Below, one piece after another: positions 1 through 10,320 of a DNA stretch of 64,000 nucleotides (position 1 is the stretch's first letter; every line of letters starts with the position of its first letter). The position numbers were made by a program, and so were the translations under genes. The notes beneath the pieces are model-generated. The model did not search any database, was not told where the DNA came from, and worked only from the letters and a program-made list of their open reading frames with translations. The DNA is from Corylus avellana (lineage: Eukaryota; Streptophyta; Magnoliopsida; Fagales; Betulaceae), in the NCBI RefSeq assembly GCF_901000735.1, contig NC_081543.1, positions 23,207,515 to 23,271,514 of the forward strand. The letters are read 5' to 3'.

Positions 1-168
1 CCTTCTCTTCACAAGCCTTCTCTCTCTGTAACACTTGGATTCCCTGCTTTCTCTACATGGGTTCTTGAGGGGGCTTTGCAAGAAACGAGAAAAACCCAGA
101 AAAGTTGAAGGGACTAAAATGGTGGGAGTGTTGCCAAGAGATTGAAAAACAGGATTTTTAATCATCAT
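1..168 (-). CDS. DUF3593-like plastid protein gene, second copy, 5' part of exon 1 only
   Basis: This is the first part of exon 1 (from the ATG at 168) of the same gene described at 14247-15828. The two copies align base for base as far as I can read them. It runs off the left edge, so the rest may lie outside the window. The visible part is the basic, Ser/Arg-rich N-terminus expected of a plastid transit peptide. Whether it is a true second gene or an unmerged haplotype cannot be told from here. Confidence 0.6.
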   Translation of the reverse strand, partial: MMIKNPVFQSLGNTPTILVPSTFLGFSRFLQSPLKNPCRESRESKCYRERRLVKRR

Positions 169-835
169 TGAGCAATAAAGTTGTAGCATTTTTTCTTGAG
201 CCAAGATAAAGCATCGGAAAAGATTGGTGCAGTACAGTGACTATGTCTTAGAACTGTAGAAGAAATGAGGTGTGGCTGTGGATTAGAGAGGATGGGCCTG
301 TTATCATTAAAGTCAAAGAGTTCAGCTGATCGAGACCGTCCAATTCGCATACATTCTTGGGAGCAACCAGGGGCGCTGGTTGGCCATCCTGATAAGGGCC
401 TGGACTTTCCGGCAGTGATGTCTAGTCCATATTGGGATATTGTAATTTTTTTGGAAATTCTCTAAATTTAACTTTGGAAATGTAATTTTTTTTATTTAAC
501 TAGCTACTTTCTAAAACTACTAAATATCAAATTTTTTAATTTTTTTTATTAAATTTAAGATGAATGATAGAAACACAACTTTGGCCCAACTTTTCTCTTA
601 TGTAGTCATTTTTTTTAAGGGTTAAATACTAAATTAGTCCATGGGGTTTCACAACTTTATTTTTTTCTCCTTGGGCTTTCATTTTTATCACAGGAGGTCC
701 ATGTGGTTTTGATAATAGACTAAGTTAGTCCTCCATCAGTTGACTGTTAGTTGACTTAACGGAATTCAATCACATGTTGACACGTGGCACTTCATTTTTT
801 TTTAAATTAAAAAAAATGTATTTTCTAAAAAAAAA
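1..835. repeat. Left copy of an ~830-bp duplicated segment
   Basis: Nearly identical to 15661-16490; only scattered differences are visible (for example in the purine-rich tail and at about 724). The copy holds the 5' end of the DUF3593-like gene, its upstream flank and the first ~200 bp of a MULE-like element. Identity starts at base 1, so the duplication probably extends left of the window. It ends in a poly-A tract directly before the N gap. That layout suits either a tandem duplication or an assembly duplicate. Confidence 0.9.
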
Positions 836-857
836 AAAAAAAAAGAAAAAGAAAAAA
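619..857 (+). mobile_element. MULE-like inverted-repeat element, left end, cut by gap
   Basis: Starts GGGTTAAATACT, like the intact element at 16279-17083, and is preceded by the same A(T)nAA direct-repeat sequence. The left terminal repeat continues to the poly-A tract, where the assembly breaks. The core and right terminus are missing. Confidence 0.6.
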
Positions 858-957
858 NNNNNNNNNNNNNNNNNNNNNNNNNNNNNNNNNNNNNNNNNNN
901 NNNNNNNNNNNNNNNNNNNNNNNNNNNNNNNNNNNNNNNNNNNNNNNNNNNNNNNNN
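858..957. other. Assembly gap (100 N)
   Basis: Exactly 100 N, so a nominal-length gap. It separates the duplicated segment from CACTA-like sequence and follows a poly-A/purine run. Confidence 0.99.
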
Positions 958-1572
958 TTATTTGTGATAGTTGACAATTTTTGAGTTAATTAGTAGATAA
1001 TTAGTAGTTATCTTTATGGATAGTATAGTCTACATGTGTAACTCGTATATCAGGTGCGAATGGAAAAATTACAAAAAATAAAAATAAAAATAAATAAAAA
1101 ATCTGCCAGATTTGGTGACGTGTCAACACTGTGACACATCACCACGTGGTGACATGTCAAATGTCACACGTCACCAAAAATGTGAAATGTTAATATTTAA
1201 CACGTTACCCTAGTGGTAACGTGTCTAATATATGGTGACGTGTCAAATGGACACGTTACCAAAGATTTAGTAACGTGTCCTATTAACACGTTACCTTGTG
1301 GTGATGTGTCAATTTGACACGTTACTAAATCTTTGGTAACGTGTTAAAATATGACACGTCACCAAAGGGTGACGTGTTACCATTAACACGTTGCCAAACA
1401 TGTAGTAACGTGTCAAATTCTGATATGTCACTAAATCCCCACTAATTACGTTCAACTTTTTAACCCGCCAGACACGTTACTAATGACACGTTATTAACCG
1501 TTAGTAACGTGTCAACAGCCTTGACACGTCACTAACGGTTCGTTATAAAAAAAAAATTAAATTTTTGTAGTG
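958..1572. mobile_element. CACTA (En/Spm-type) transposon end with subterminal repeat array
   Basis: The right end reads TTTTTGTAGTG at 1562-1572, the reverse complement of the CACTACAAAAA terminus typical of the CACTA superfamily, followed by TCA as a possible 3-bp target duplication. From about 1098 to 1545 I count roughly 20 copies of a 10-12 nt motif (ACACGTTACC / GGTGACGTGTC variants) in both orientations, often as head-to-head pairs. In this superfamily subterminal repeats bind the element's regulatory protein. No transposase is visible. The other terminus lies in or beyond the gap. Confidence 0.7.
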
Positions 1573-1920
1573 TCAAACAAACAACGACATTTAATGCATA
1601 TTTATTCATCTTTATGCTATTTTGTTTGAGACACTACACTTTTACTTGAGAGAAGTTGCATCATATGTCTTTGCAAAATGAGTTTTAGCTCTAGGATAAA
1701 AACTAAAATAACCAATAATCCCTTCACAGGATAATACCCAGAAATTTATCTAGCTTTTGTTTGTGGGCTTAGCTAGTTCTTTCTAGTATTATCTTGCCGA
1801 AGCAAAATTGTTCTTGAAAATATCCGTTACTAACATAACACTCTCTTTGGCAGCCATTTTATTAACAGGCTAGCTACTCCTTCACATACATCTGCCATTA
1901 ACCCTTCCTCAATCACTTTG
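1573..1920. other. Intergenic, nothing recognised
   Basis: AT-rich flank between the CACTA end and the target duplication of LTR-1. I see no ORF, RNA gene or repeat relationship to the rest of the window. Confidence 0.6.
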
Positions 1921-1925
1921 GTACG

Positions 1926-3527
1926 TGATGTGGTATTTTTGTGACCAAAAATATCAATTATAAACATAACCACTCGCAATAGGACGAATCTTTGTAGGAT
2001 ACGGCTATAGAGAGGGTGTCGAACCTCAAGGACTGCGGGGGTTTTGTTATCAAATTCGAAAGATTAAAATTAACTTAATTAAAAATATATTTGATTTGAT
2101 TTTCTTTAAAACTAAAGTGCATGAAAATAAAAGAGATTTAAAATAAGAGAGAGAGTGTAGGGTATTGACTTCACCTCTATCCGCACAATAATGGTTAATC
2201 ATAATTAATCCAAGAAATTCATTCTATGCATGTTATAAATAAACAAAAAACTACCTTATTAAAGAATAAGCATAATCTATCTTCGGTTGGCACGAATCGT
2301 CCACCTAACCACTAAGATGCGGTACGACCCGTCTTCCCTAGGTATAAATTATCAAATTCTTTAACAGGATACATATAATCAATGAATAAGTGTAACCCAT
2401 CTTCGGTTGGCACGGATTGTCTACCTAAATTACATTAAATTAGGGTGTAGTACAATCCGTCTTCCCTAGGCATGGCCTATCAAATCCTATTCATCATATG
2501 TCAATTAAACCCATTGTATAACCATCATTCTCATAATCACTGAAAACAAGAATGATTTGAGATCACTAAAAGTAAGATACTTTTTAAGACAAGAGAAGAA
2601 TGTCACAAATATTGATTTTGGAATTTAAGAACAATTGCATTTAATATGAAGAACAGAAATCAATTGTAGCAATCCTCATAGTTATACAATCAACATGCAT
2701 AAATTGAAAATCTAAAAATTAAATACAATCAAACCATTGTACTTGGATAGGGTTACATCAACACCCCACGAAGGGGTTTAGCCACTCATGATCTTCTAAG
2801 CTTCAAAGACAATTTTTTGATTTCTAGCTCTAGGAAGCGGTGTGTCTTTTTTCTCAATGCTTAGAGGCCTATTTATAGGGCTTAGGAGAGTCCTAGAAGC
2901 CCTAGTAATCCTAGAAATTTCGGAGATTTAAGTCCAAGTCCAATTAGGATAAAGAAAACCTAAGTCCAAATCGGAATAGGATTCGCCCAGAATTGCGTTC
3001 CTATCTTGCGAGGCAATTTTGGCATTGCGACGCTCCGAATTAGGAAAATGATATTTCACAATGATTTGTAGCAATTTGAGTTTACTTTCCAGTGCCACTT
3101 GAATCACCTCAATCGGATATTTGAACTGAAATTTATGGCTAAAATACCGAGATGTATGCATAATCCAAACTTGAATCCAATCCGATTTTGACTCCAATTT
3201 GAGAAATTCTGAATTAATTCCTTCATTTATTTGATTAAACTTAACCACAATATATAGGTCCTCTGTTATGATTGGCTAAGCTTAATCATCTCAACGTGTG
3301 CTTTTAAGCCCAAAATCAATGGAATTAATTGTATCTTTATTTATAACCTGAAAACACAAAAACAAAATAAAATCAAACAAATAACAACGCTAAGGAATTA
3401 ACATATGCAAATTAAGGGGCTTGAATGTACAACATTCGGCGCTTATCAAAATCAAACAAATAACAACCCTAAGGAATTAACATGTGCAAATTAAGGGGCT
3501 TGAATGTGCAACATTCGACTCTTATCA
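1926..3527 (-). repeat. LTR-1 3' LTR
   Basis: On the plus strand it begins TGATGTGG and ends CTTATCA. It contains two tandem units (about 2272-2356 and 2392-2480) starting ATCTTCGGTTGGCACG, each able to fold as a hairpin, for example ACGGATTGT at 2412-2420 with ACAATCCGT at 2452-2460. Near its right end a ~90-bp segment ending in CTTATCA is tandemly repeated (about 3360-3527). Confidence 0.93.
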
Positions 3528-4900
3528 CACCTCTAAACTTACATATTCCTAGTCCCTTAGCAATATAAACCAGAAAATAAACTGAAAAACAAAAAGATAA
3601 GCCTATCTTTCGTGGGATGTACGATTGCATTTAGCGTATACAACAAGCCTTTTAAACTCCTAAGAATTCCCTAGAGGACGAGTGAAGTCTCGTGAGGATT
3701 TTCCAGGAATGATATCCACAAACATTGTCATCATTATTTCATTCAAAATGATAAAGTATCACAAAAATAATGGTTCTCATTCATTAGCAAGCTTAAAATT
3801 ATAAACTCCATCTTCAAAATTCCAAGGAATTTACAAGTCAAATCACTTACAAATGGCAGATTGAGATACACAAATTTCAATTAGTGCAAAGTGAACTAAC
3901 ACATAATCATGAGGCTTCAAAATATTTCTAGTATGAATGAATCAACATCTCAGAATTCATTGGACTTGATATCAAATGAAACAACTAAGGCATACATTTT
4001 TATTTTTTTTTTATTTTTTGTAGGCTTTGCAATGCTTAGCTCCTTTAAGCTTTCTAGTTGACCCATGTATCGAGTGTTAGGCCAATATCTCCCAAACCAA
4101 ATGGCTTTAGGGCACTAGGTGTAAAGACACCCCTAAGGACTTACTAACTCGAGTCAAAAAGGCTACAAAGCTAAGCTAGCCATTTTATTAATCAACCAAA
4201 AAATTTCACTTTTTGACGCGAACACTCACTGCTTAATGAGGCAAGAGGTCCTGTTACTCAGCAAAAAATTCAAACTGGATTTTTTTTTTTTATTTATTTA
4301 TTTTCTTTTCTTTGTTTTATAGCATGCCAAAGTTATTCACCCAATATGTCACCCAACAGAATTCAAGATATTGAAAACAAACATAATTGGTCTCAAAATG
4401 CATACCTCACAGACATATGCTAGTGTGCTCAAGATAGATTTAAATTGAAACAAGAAGCATCTCATGTTGCCAAAAGTAAGTAACAAGACTTAAAATTCCT
4501 AAGTCATATGATCATGTGTTCATAACTTTAAGCCTATCAATGAAATTTAAACCAGAATCAAAGCTCAACCATATGCTTAAGAATGACATAACAACAAAAA
4601 TGGACCGTGTTTTGTTTTTCCATACCCCCAAACTTGAATCATACATTGTCCCCAATATATGTATAGAACTAAAGAATAAGATCAATAGTATAGGAATACC
4701 TGAATGAATAGATGTGGGCATATCATACCCCCAAACTTGAATGCAAAAACACATGTCCTAAAAATAAAGTGATACTCCAACCAAATACCAATCAAGTACA
4801 CACATTGTTGTAAAAATATAAACAAAGAATGAAGCAACAATGGATAAAATAAACCTGGATGGAGATCATGTACCCTGGTGGACTGAGGAGTCAAGCGCAC
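3528..4900 (-). other. LTR-1 conserved non-coding 3' block
   Basis: No ORF of note. The block shares a fixed order of short sequences with the matching regions of A2, E, D, C and B: a degenerate PPT next to the LTR, the CGTGGGATGTACGATTGCAT stretch near 3610, the ACGAGTGAAGTCTCGTGAGG stretch near 3680, the 'GGCTTTAGGGCACTAGGTGTA' region near 4100, the TTGACGCGAACACTCA stretch near 4215, and CCCCCAAACTTGAAT purine-tract complements near 4625 and 4730. Confidence 0.75.
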
Positions 4901-4943
4901 AGGGCCTGCGCTTGATCCTATGAGGTATTTCTCAATGTAAGTC

Positions 4944-5561
4944 CTAGTCCCGAAGGATCTTACCTCGATCCTTCAGAAGTCCAAGCAAGCTCTTCCATCC
5001 CTTATTCTTTATGATCATGTAGCACTCCACAAGGAAGAGGATTCCTCTTAACATCCCGAAACTGCTTCTCTTAGCTAATAGGTCTTGATGCTCCCCATGG
5101 CGATGTTCAGGGTGTTTGTCCTGAACTGGTTTCATGATCAACCTCTTGTCTCTATGGGAGTTCTCAAAAACTAGGGTAGCCAAGGAATTTGCCAAAAAAA
5201 TTTCCACCCCAATGAAATCCACTTCAACAACCTCTGAATGAAATATGTCCCCTGTGGGGTTGTCATCAGGTGGTGGAATACTTGAAGTGAAAGGCATAGG
5301 CTCCGGTGGGTTACTCCATGATGGAACTTCAGATAGAGGATCAGGAGGTGGGTCTTCAACAGTTTCTCCAATGTCATCCAAGAAGAAACATGCACTTTGA
5401 TCAGGTGCATTCTGGAAGGCATTGAAGATGTTCAATCTGATCTTCATATTCTCAAAAAAGATCTTCATTACTCCGGTCCGGCAATTGATGCATGCATTGG
5501 CTGTGGCGAGGAAAGGACGCCCAAGGATGACTGGAATCTACTTCTCTGGATTTAAGACTGG
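4944..5561 (-). pseudogene. LTR-1 protease end plus C-terminal domain
   Basis: Continues the gag-protease frame after stops near 5562 and 5540. Its upstream part matches the IPVILGRPFLATANA segment that follows the aspartic protease in element B. It is followed by an acidic, Pro-rich stretch (PPPDPLSEVPSWSNPPEP) and a basic end with the NKGWKS...KDRGK signature, which recurs at the end of the gag genes of A2 and E. Where a full element would continue into reverse transcriptase, this one goes straight into the non-coding block. Confidence 0.7.
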
Positions 5562-7745
5562 TCATGTGTCCAGAACTATAAAGTCAACTGGATAGTAGAA
5601 CTTTTCCACCTTGATAATGACATCTTCCACAATCCCACGGGGTTTCTTGATCGAGCGGTCTGCCAATTGCAAGACAGTACTTGTCGGTTTCAATTCCCCT
5701 AAGCCCAGTTTTTGATATACCGAGTATGGAAGCAGATTAACACCAGCTCCTAAGTCGAGGAGAGCTCTCTCAATCTCAATGTTTCCGATGACGCACGAAA
5801 TTGTAGGCGCTCCATGGTCTTTGAACTTTTGAGGAGTGTTATGCTGAATTAGAGAGCTTACTTGCTCAGTGAGAATGACCTTCTTTGGAATGTGCTTCTG
5901 ATTCTTCTTCTTTTGAGTGCATAAGTCCTTGAGAAATTTTACATAGGCTGGAATTTGCTTGATGGCATCAAGGAGTGGGATGTTGATTTGAACCTGCTTG
6001 AAGGTTTCCATCATGTCTTGTATCTTCTCTCCTTGTTTCCCGAAGTGGGAGGGTGCCTTAAGCCGCTCTAGGAATGGGACCTTAGGCTCATATGGTACCT
6101 TAGGAGTGGGGACAGATGATGAAGATGACTCGATGCTTACTTGTTTATCCTTGTCCTGATGCAGATTCTGTGGGGCCTCAATTTGCTCATCCTTCTTTTC
6201 TTCCACATGATTGTCAACCAGACTGCCGCTTTGCAATGTGGTGACGGCTTGAACTTGCTCCAGATAAGGCGTGCTTTCTTCTACCATGTATAGTCCCCTA
6301 GGGTTGGTCACTGGCTGACTTGGAAGCTTTCCTTCATCCCTCATGTTGAGGGCATTGGCAAGTTGTCCTACTTGAGCTTCTAGCTTGGCAATGGATTGGG
6401 AATGTGAGTTTACTATTTCCTCTTGAGATTTGACTGTCTGCTTTATCTCGCCCGCCAACTCACTCATCATTTTTAGCATCTGATCCTCAAAATTAGAATC
6501 TGAGGGAGGTGGTGCGGCCTGATATTGCTGCTGTGGAGGCCGGTAAGTGGAATGACGTTGGTAGGGCTGCCTATTGGATTGAGCTTGATTGTGTGGCCCT
6601 GGGGCTGGGTTGCCCGAATTTGAGTTCTTCCATGAGAAATTTGGATAATTTCTCCATCCAGGGTTGTAAGCATTGGAATATGGATCATTACCCGGTCTGG
6701 AGAAAGCTGCATTAACCTGCTCATTAGCAACATCAGTAAAATTTCCAGCAAGAGAGCAGTTATTTACATGATGCATAGGACTTGAACAAAATAAGCAAGA
6801 TTCATGTCGTGTGTGCATGTGGGCAGTATTAGGAGCAAAATCAGCAGTCATCAAAACTTGATCTAGCTTCTTGGTGATCGCCTCAACCACTTGGTTGGCC
6901 ATGTTTGGGAAATGGCCTGCTTCATACAAACTCTCTGTCTTGAGTGCTTTAGGTGCTTGTGCCCTTCGTCTGGTGGAAACCTGCTGAAGAGAATTGTTAC
7001 TCAAATTTTCAAACATAGACCATGCTTCATCTTCACTTTTTAACATGAATGTTCCCCTACAAGATGCATCTACCATTTTTCTATTGGACTCGGTCAGGCC
7101 ATCATAGAAACACTGCACGAGCTGCCATTTCGGGACAGCGTGGTGTGGACATGATCTAAGCAAGCTCTGCAGCCTATCCCAAGTCTCATGGAAATCTTCT
7201 CCCTCATATTGGGAGAAGGTAGTGATAGCTCTCCTAGTGTCATTGGTCATTCCTATGGGAAAATACTTCTTAAGAAATTCTTGCTGCAATTAAGCCCAAG
7301 AAGTGATAGAGTTGGGTGTTAAGGACTGGAACCAATATTTGGCTTTTTCCTTGAGGAAGAAAGGAAAAAGACGCATCCTTAGGGCATCCTCAGTGAATCC
7401 ATTCATTTTAGTGGTATCACAAATTGCTTCGAAATCACTGAGGAAGTCATAAGGATTTTTAGTGCTAAACCCTAGGAAAGAAGGTAAACTTCGTATAGTA
7501 CTGGGCTTAATTTCATAATGGGTTGCCGTAATTTCTGGCAGCCAGAGACATGTGGGAGTAGTGTATGTGGTAGGAAGATAATGATCTTGCAAAGCTAAGT
7601 GGTTACCGTCTCTCATGGTCTCAGTGGAATGCTCTTCTAGCAAATTAGGGGTCCTTTGGGATCTAATTTGTCTAAGAGTGCGTTCAATTTCAAGGTCGCA
7701 AGAAATTAATGGAAAAGACAAAGAACGGCGACTGAGCATAAACAA
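5562..7745 (-). pseudogene. gag: LTR-1 gag and aspartic protease region
   Basis: Structural polyprotein of a Ty3/gypsy element that would form the virus-like particle. The first 151 codons and the next 575 are one frame split by a single stop at 7290-7292. Visible features in order: a retrotransposon-gag capsid domain (MRLFPFFLKEKAKYWFQSL, then FLKKYFPIGMTND and GEDFHETWDRLQ), one CCHC zinc knuckle (CLFCSSPMHHVNNC), a Gln/Pro-rich linker, and the retropepsin-like motif LLDLGAGVNLLPYSVY with its catalytic Asp. Three in-frame stops in the gag-protease stretch mean no full protein from this copy. No RT follows. Confidence 0.88.
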
Positions 7746-7799
7746 AACAGAAAGAAAAGAAAAACTAAGCTAAAACAGAGAAGTAAAGCTCACAAACGG

Positions 7800-7885
7800 C
7801 CCTTAGATGTGCTGGGATTTTGGATGCAAGCTGATGCTGGTGTGCTCGATCGCACGGCAGGGTACGCTCGATCGCAATCACCGAG
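7800..7885 (-). other. LTR-1 leader with CGATCG-type palindromes
   Basis: Between gag and the primer site, GTGCTCGATCGCACGGC and ACGCTCGATCGCAATC carry the palindromic GATC core that recurs in the leaders or LTRs of every other element in this window. Confidence 0.6.
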
Positions 7886-8022
7886 AGGGCAGCTTCGGAC
7901 CTATTTGCAAATTCTAAAAAAAATAAAAACAAAACATCAAACAGAATGAAAGTTAGCAACAGAAAAATAAATTATTAAGCTAAAATTAATCCTTAAATTT
8001 AGATAATGAAACCGTTGAGCAG

Positions 8023-8040
8023 TCCCCGGCAACAGCGCCA
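8023..8040 (-). other. LTR-1 primer binding site (tRNA-Asp)
   Basis: The plus strand reads TCCCCGGCAACAGCGCCA, one mismatch from the 3' end of plant tRNA-Asp(GUC). It lies 5 nt inside the 5' LTR, as expected for Athila-like elements in minus orientation. Confidence 0.88.
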
Positions 8041-8045
8041 AAAAT

Positions 8046-9647
8046 TGATGTGGTATTTTTGTGACCAAAAATATCAATTATAAAAATAACCGCTCACAAT
8101 AGGACTAATCTTTGTAGGATACGGCTATAAAGAGGGTGTCGAACCTCAAGGGCTGCAGGAGTTTTGTTATCAAATTCGAAAGATTAAAATTAACTTAATT
8201 AAAAAGATATTTGATTTGATTTTCTTTAAAACTAAAGTGTATGAAAATAAAAGAGATTTAAAATAAGAGAGAGAGTGTAGGGTATTGACTTCACCTCTAT
8301 CCGTACAACAATGGTTAATCATAATTAATCTCATAAATTCATTCTATGCATGTTATAAATAAACAAGAAACTACCTTATTAAAGAATAAGCATAATCTAT
8401 CTTCGGTTGGCACGGATCGTCCACCTAACCACTAAGATGCGGTACAACCCGTCTTCCCTATGTATAAATTATCAAATTCTTTAACAGGATACATATAGTC
8501 AATGAATATATGTAACCCATCTTCGGTTGGGACGGATTGTCTACCTAAATTACACTAAACTAGGGTGTAGTACAATCCGTCTTCCTTAGGCATGGCCTAT
8601 CAAATCCTATTGATCATATGTCAATTAAACCCATTGTATAACCATCATTCTCATAATCACAGAAAACAAGAATGATTTGAGATCAATAAAAGTAAAATAC
8701 TTTCTAAGACAAGAGAAGAATTTAACAAATATTGATTTTGGAATTTAAGAACAATTGCATTTAATATGAAGAACATAAATCAATTGTAGCAATCCTCATA
8801 GTTATACAATCAACATGCATAAATTGAAAATCTAGAAATTAAATACAATCAAACCACTGTGCTTGGATAGGGTTACATCAACATCCCACGAAGATGTTAA
8901 GCCGCTCATGATCTTCTAAGCTTCAAAGACAATTTTCTGATTTCTAGCTCTAGGAAGCGGTGTGTCTTTTTTCTCAATGCTTAGAGGTCTATTTATAGGG
9001 CTTAGGAGAGTCCTAGAAGCCCTAGTAATCCTAGAAATTTCGGAGATTTAAGTCCAAGTCCAATTAGGATAAAGAAAACCTAAGTCCAAATCGGAATAGG
9101 ATTCACCCAAAATTGCCTTCCTATCTTACGGGGCAATTTTGGCATTGCGGCGCTCTGAATTAGGAAAATGCTATTTCACAATGATTTGTATAAATTTGAG
9201 TTAGCTTTCCAGTGCCGCTTCAATCACCTCAATCGGATATTTGACCTAAAAGTTATAGCTAGAATACCAAGACATATGCAGAATCCAAATTTGAATCCAA
9301 TATGATTTTGACTCCAATTTGAGAAATTCTAAATTAATCCCTTCCTTTATTTGATTAAACTTAGCCACAACATATAGGTCCTCTATTATGATTGGCTAAG
9401 TTTAATCTTCTCAAAGTGTGTTTTTAAGCCCAAAATCAATGGAATTAATTGCATATTTATTTATGACCTGAAAACACAAAAACAAAACAAAATCAAACAA
9501 ATAACAACGCTAAGGAATTAACATATGCAAATTAAGGGGCTTGAATGTGCAACATTCGGCGCTTATCAAAATCAAACAAATAACAACCCTAAGGAATTAA
9601 TATATGCAAATTAAAGGACTTGAATGTGCAACATTCGGGGCTTATCA
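8046..9647 (-). repeat. LTR-1 5' LTR
   Basis: Same length and termini as the partner LTR. It contains the same two hairpin units (about 8390-8600) and the same small tandem repeat before its right end. The promoter for the minus-strand transcript should lie here; I did not assign a TATA box. Confidence 0.93.
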
Positions 9648-9652
9648 GTACG

Positions 9653-10320
9653 CGCCAAACATTGATTTCTAGCAAGTCTCGAAGGATTTTCGGAGGTGTT
9701 TTAACTTGTTCACGATCTGGTCTGTGTGGACCCCAAGTTGGATTCTTGCCCGGTCCTGATCGGGTTTCGGTGGGGTCCTATGTGGGTCTTGGTCTAGTCT
9801 CGGAGGGTCTTAGTCCAGTCCTAACCGTGTCTCAGTCGGGTCCTGAGTGAGTCTGGGTCGGGTTCCCAAATGAGTCTCGAGCGGGTTTGGACGGGGTCCG
9901 TGCCGACGTCCCAGCAACTTTCTAGTTGAGTCTATCCATTAGAAAATGTCAAAATGAGATACTGAAACTTAAAAAGTAGTTTACGATTTTTTTTTTTTAA
10001 AAGAAAAAATCCAATTTTAAAAAATTAAAGAATAATTTTTGGCAAACAAAAAATATTTTTTATTAACTATTATTTTTCATCACACCAAATAATTGGTAAA
10101 TATGAAAAAAAAAAACATTTTACGTATAAGTAAAATCGGGTGTCGTTTTCCAAGTCCATTAGTTTCCACAAAAACGCGGTTTTGCGAATTATTATTCCAC
10201 GAGAGAAAATTGAGCTTTTGTCGCGCGCACGTTATGATATTGATTGAAATTTGAACGTATAGTCCTCCCACTCCGACTGGTCTGGTTTTCCTTTTTTAAA
10301 AAAAAATAAGAATAATTTGT
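9653..10320. other. Intergenic with degenerate GGGTC-rich repeat
   Basis: From about 9700 to 9910 the motif GGGTC(C/T) with variants such as GGTCTCGG recurs every 10-20 nt, giving a GC-rich island in AT-rich DNA. It has no convincing coding sense; a 76-codon plus-strand frame across it is a by-product. The rest is A/T-rich with no gene seen. Confidence 0.5.

Larger units (their letters stand above)
1921..9652 (-). mobile_element. LTR-1: complete pol-less Athila-like LTR retrotransposon
   Basis: Two 1602-bp LTRs (1926-3527 and 8046-9647) bounded by TG...CA are flanked by the perfect 5-bp target duplication GTACG (1921-1925, 9648-9652). Gag, primer site and purine tract all place transcription on the minus strand, so the right LTR is the 5' LTR. 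The 4.5-kb interior holds gag, a protease-like region, a short C-terminal domain and a long non-coding 3' block. It has no reverse transcriptase, RNase H or integrase, so it must borrow them. The first ~120 nt of the two LTRs differ at about eight positions, so the insertion is not very recent. Confidence 0.93.

Noticed and set aside
774..974. 66-codon frame across the first N gap
   Set aside because: Made of poly-A lysines and undetermined residues; artefact of the gap.
9620..9850. 76-codon frame in the GGGTC-rich region
   Set aside because: Composition-driven and begins within LTR-1; no recognisable domain.
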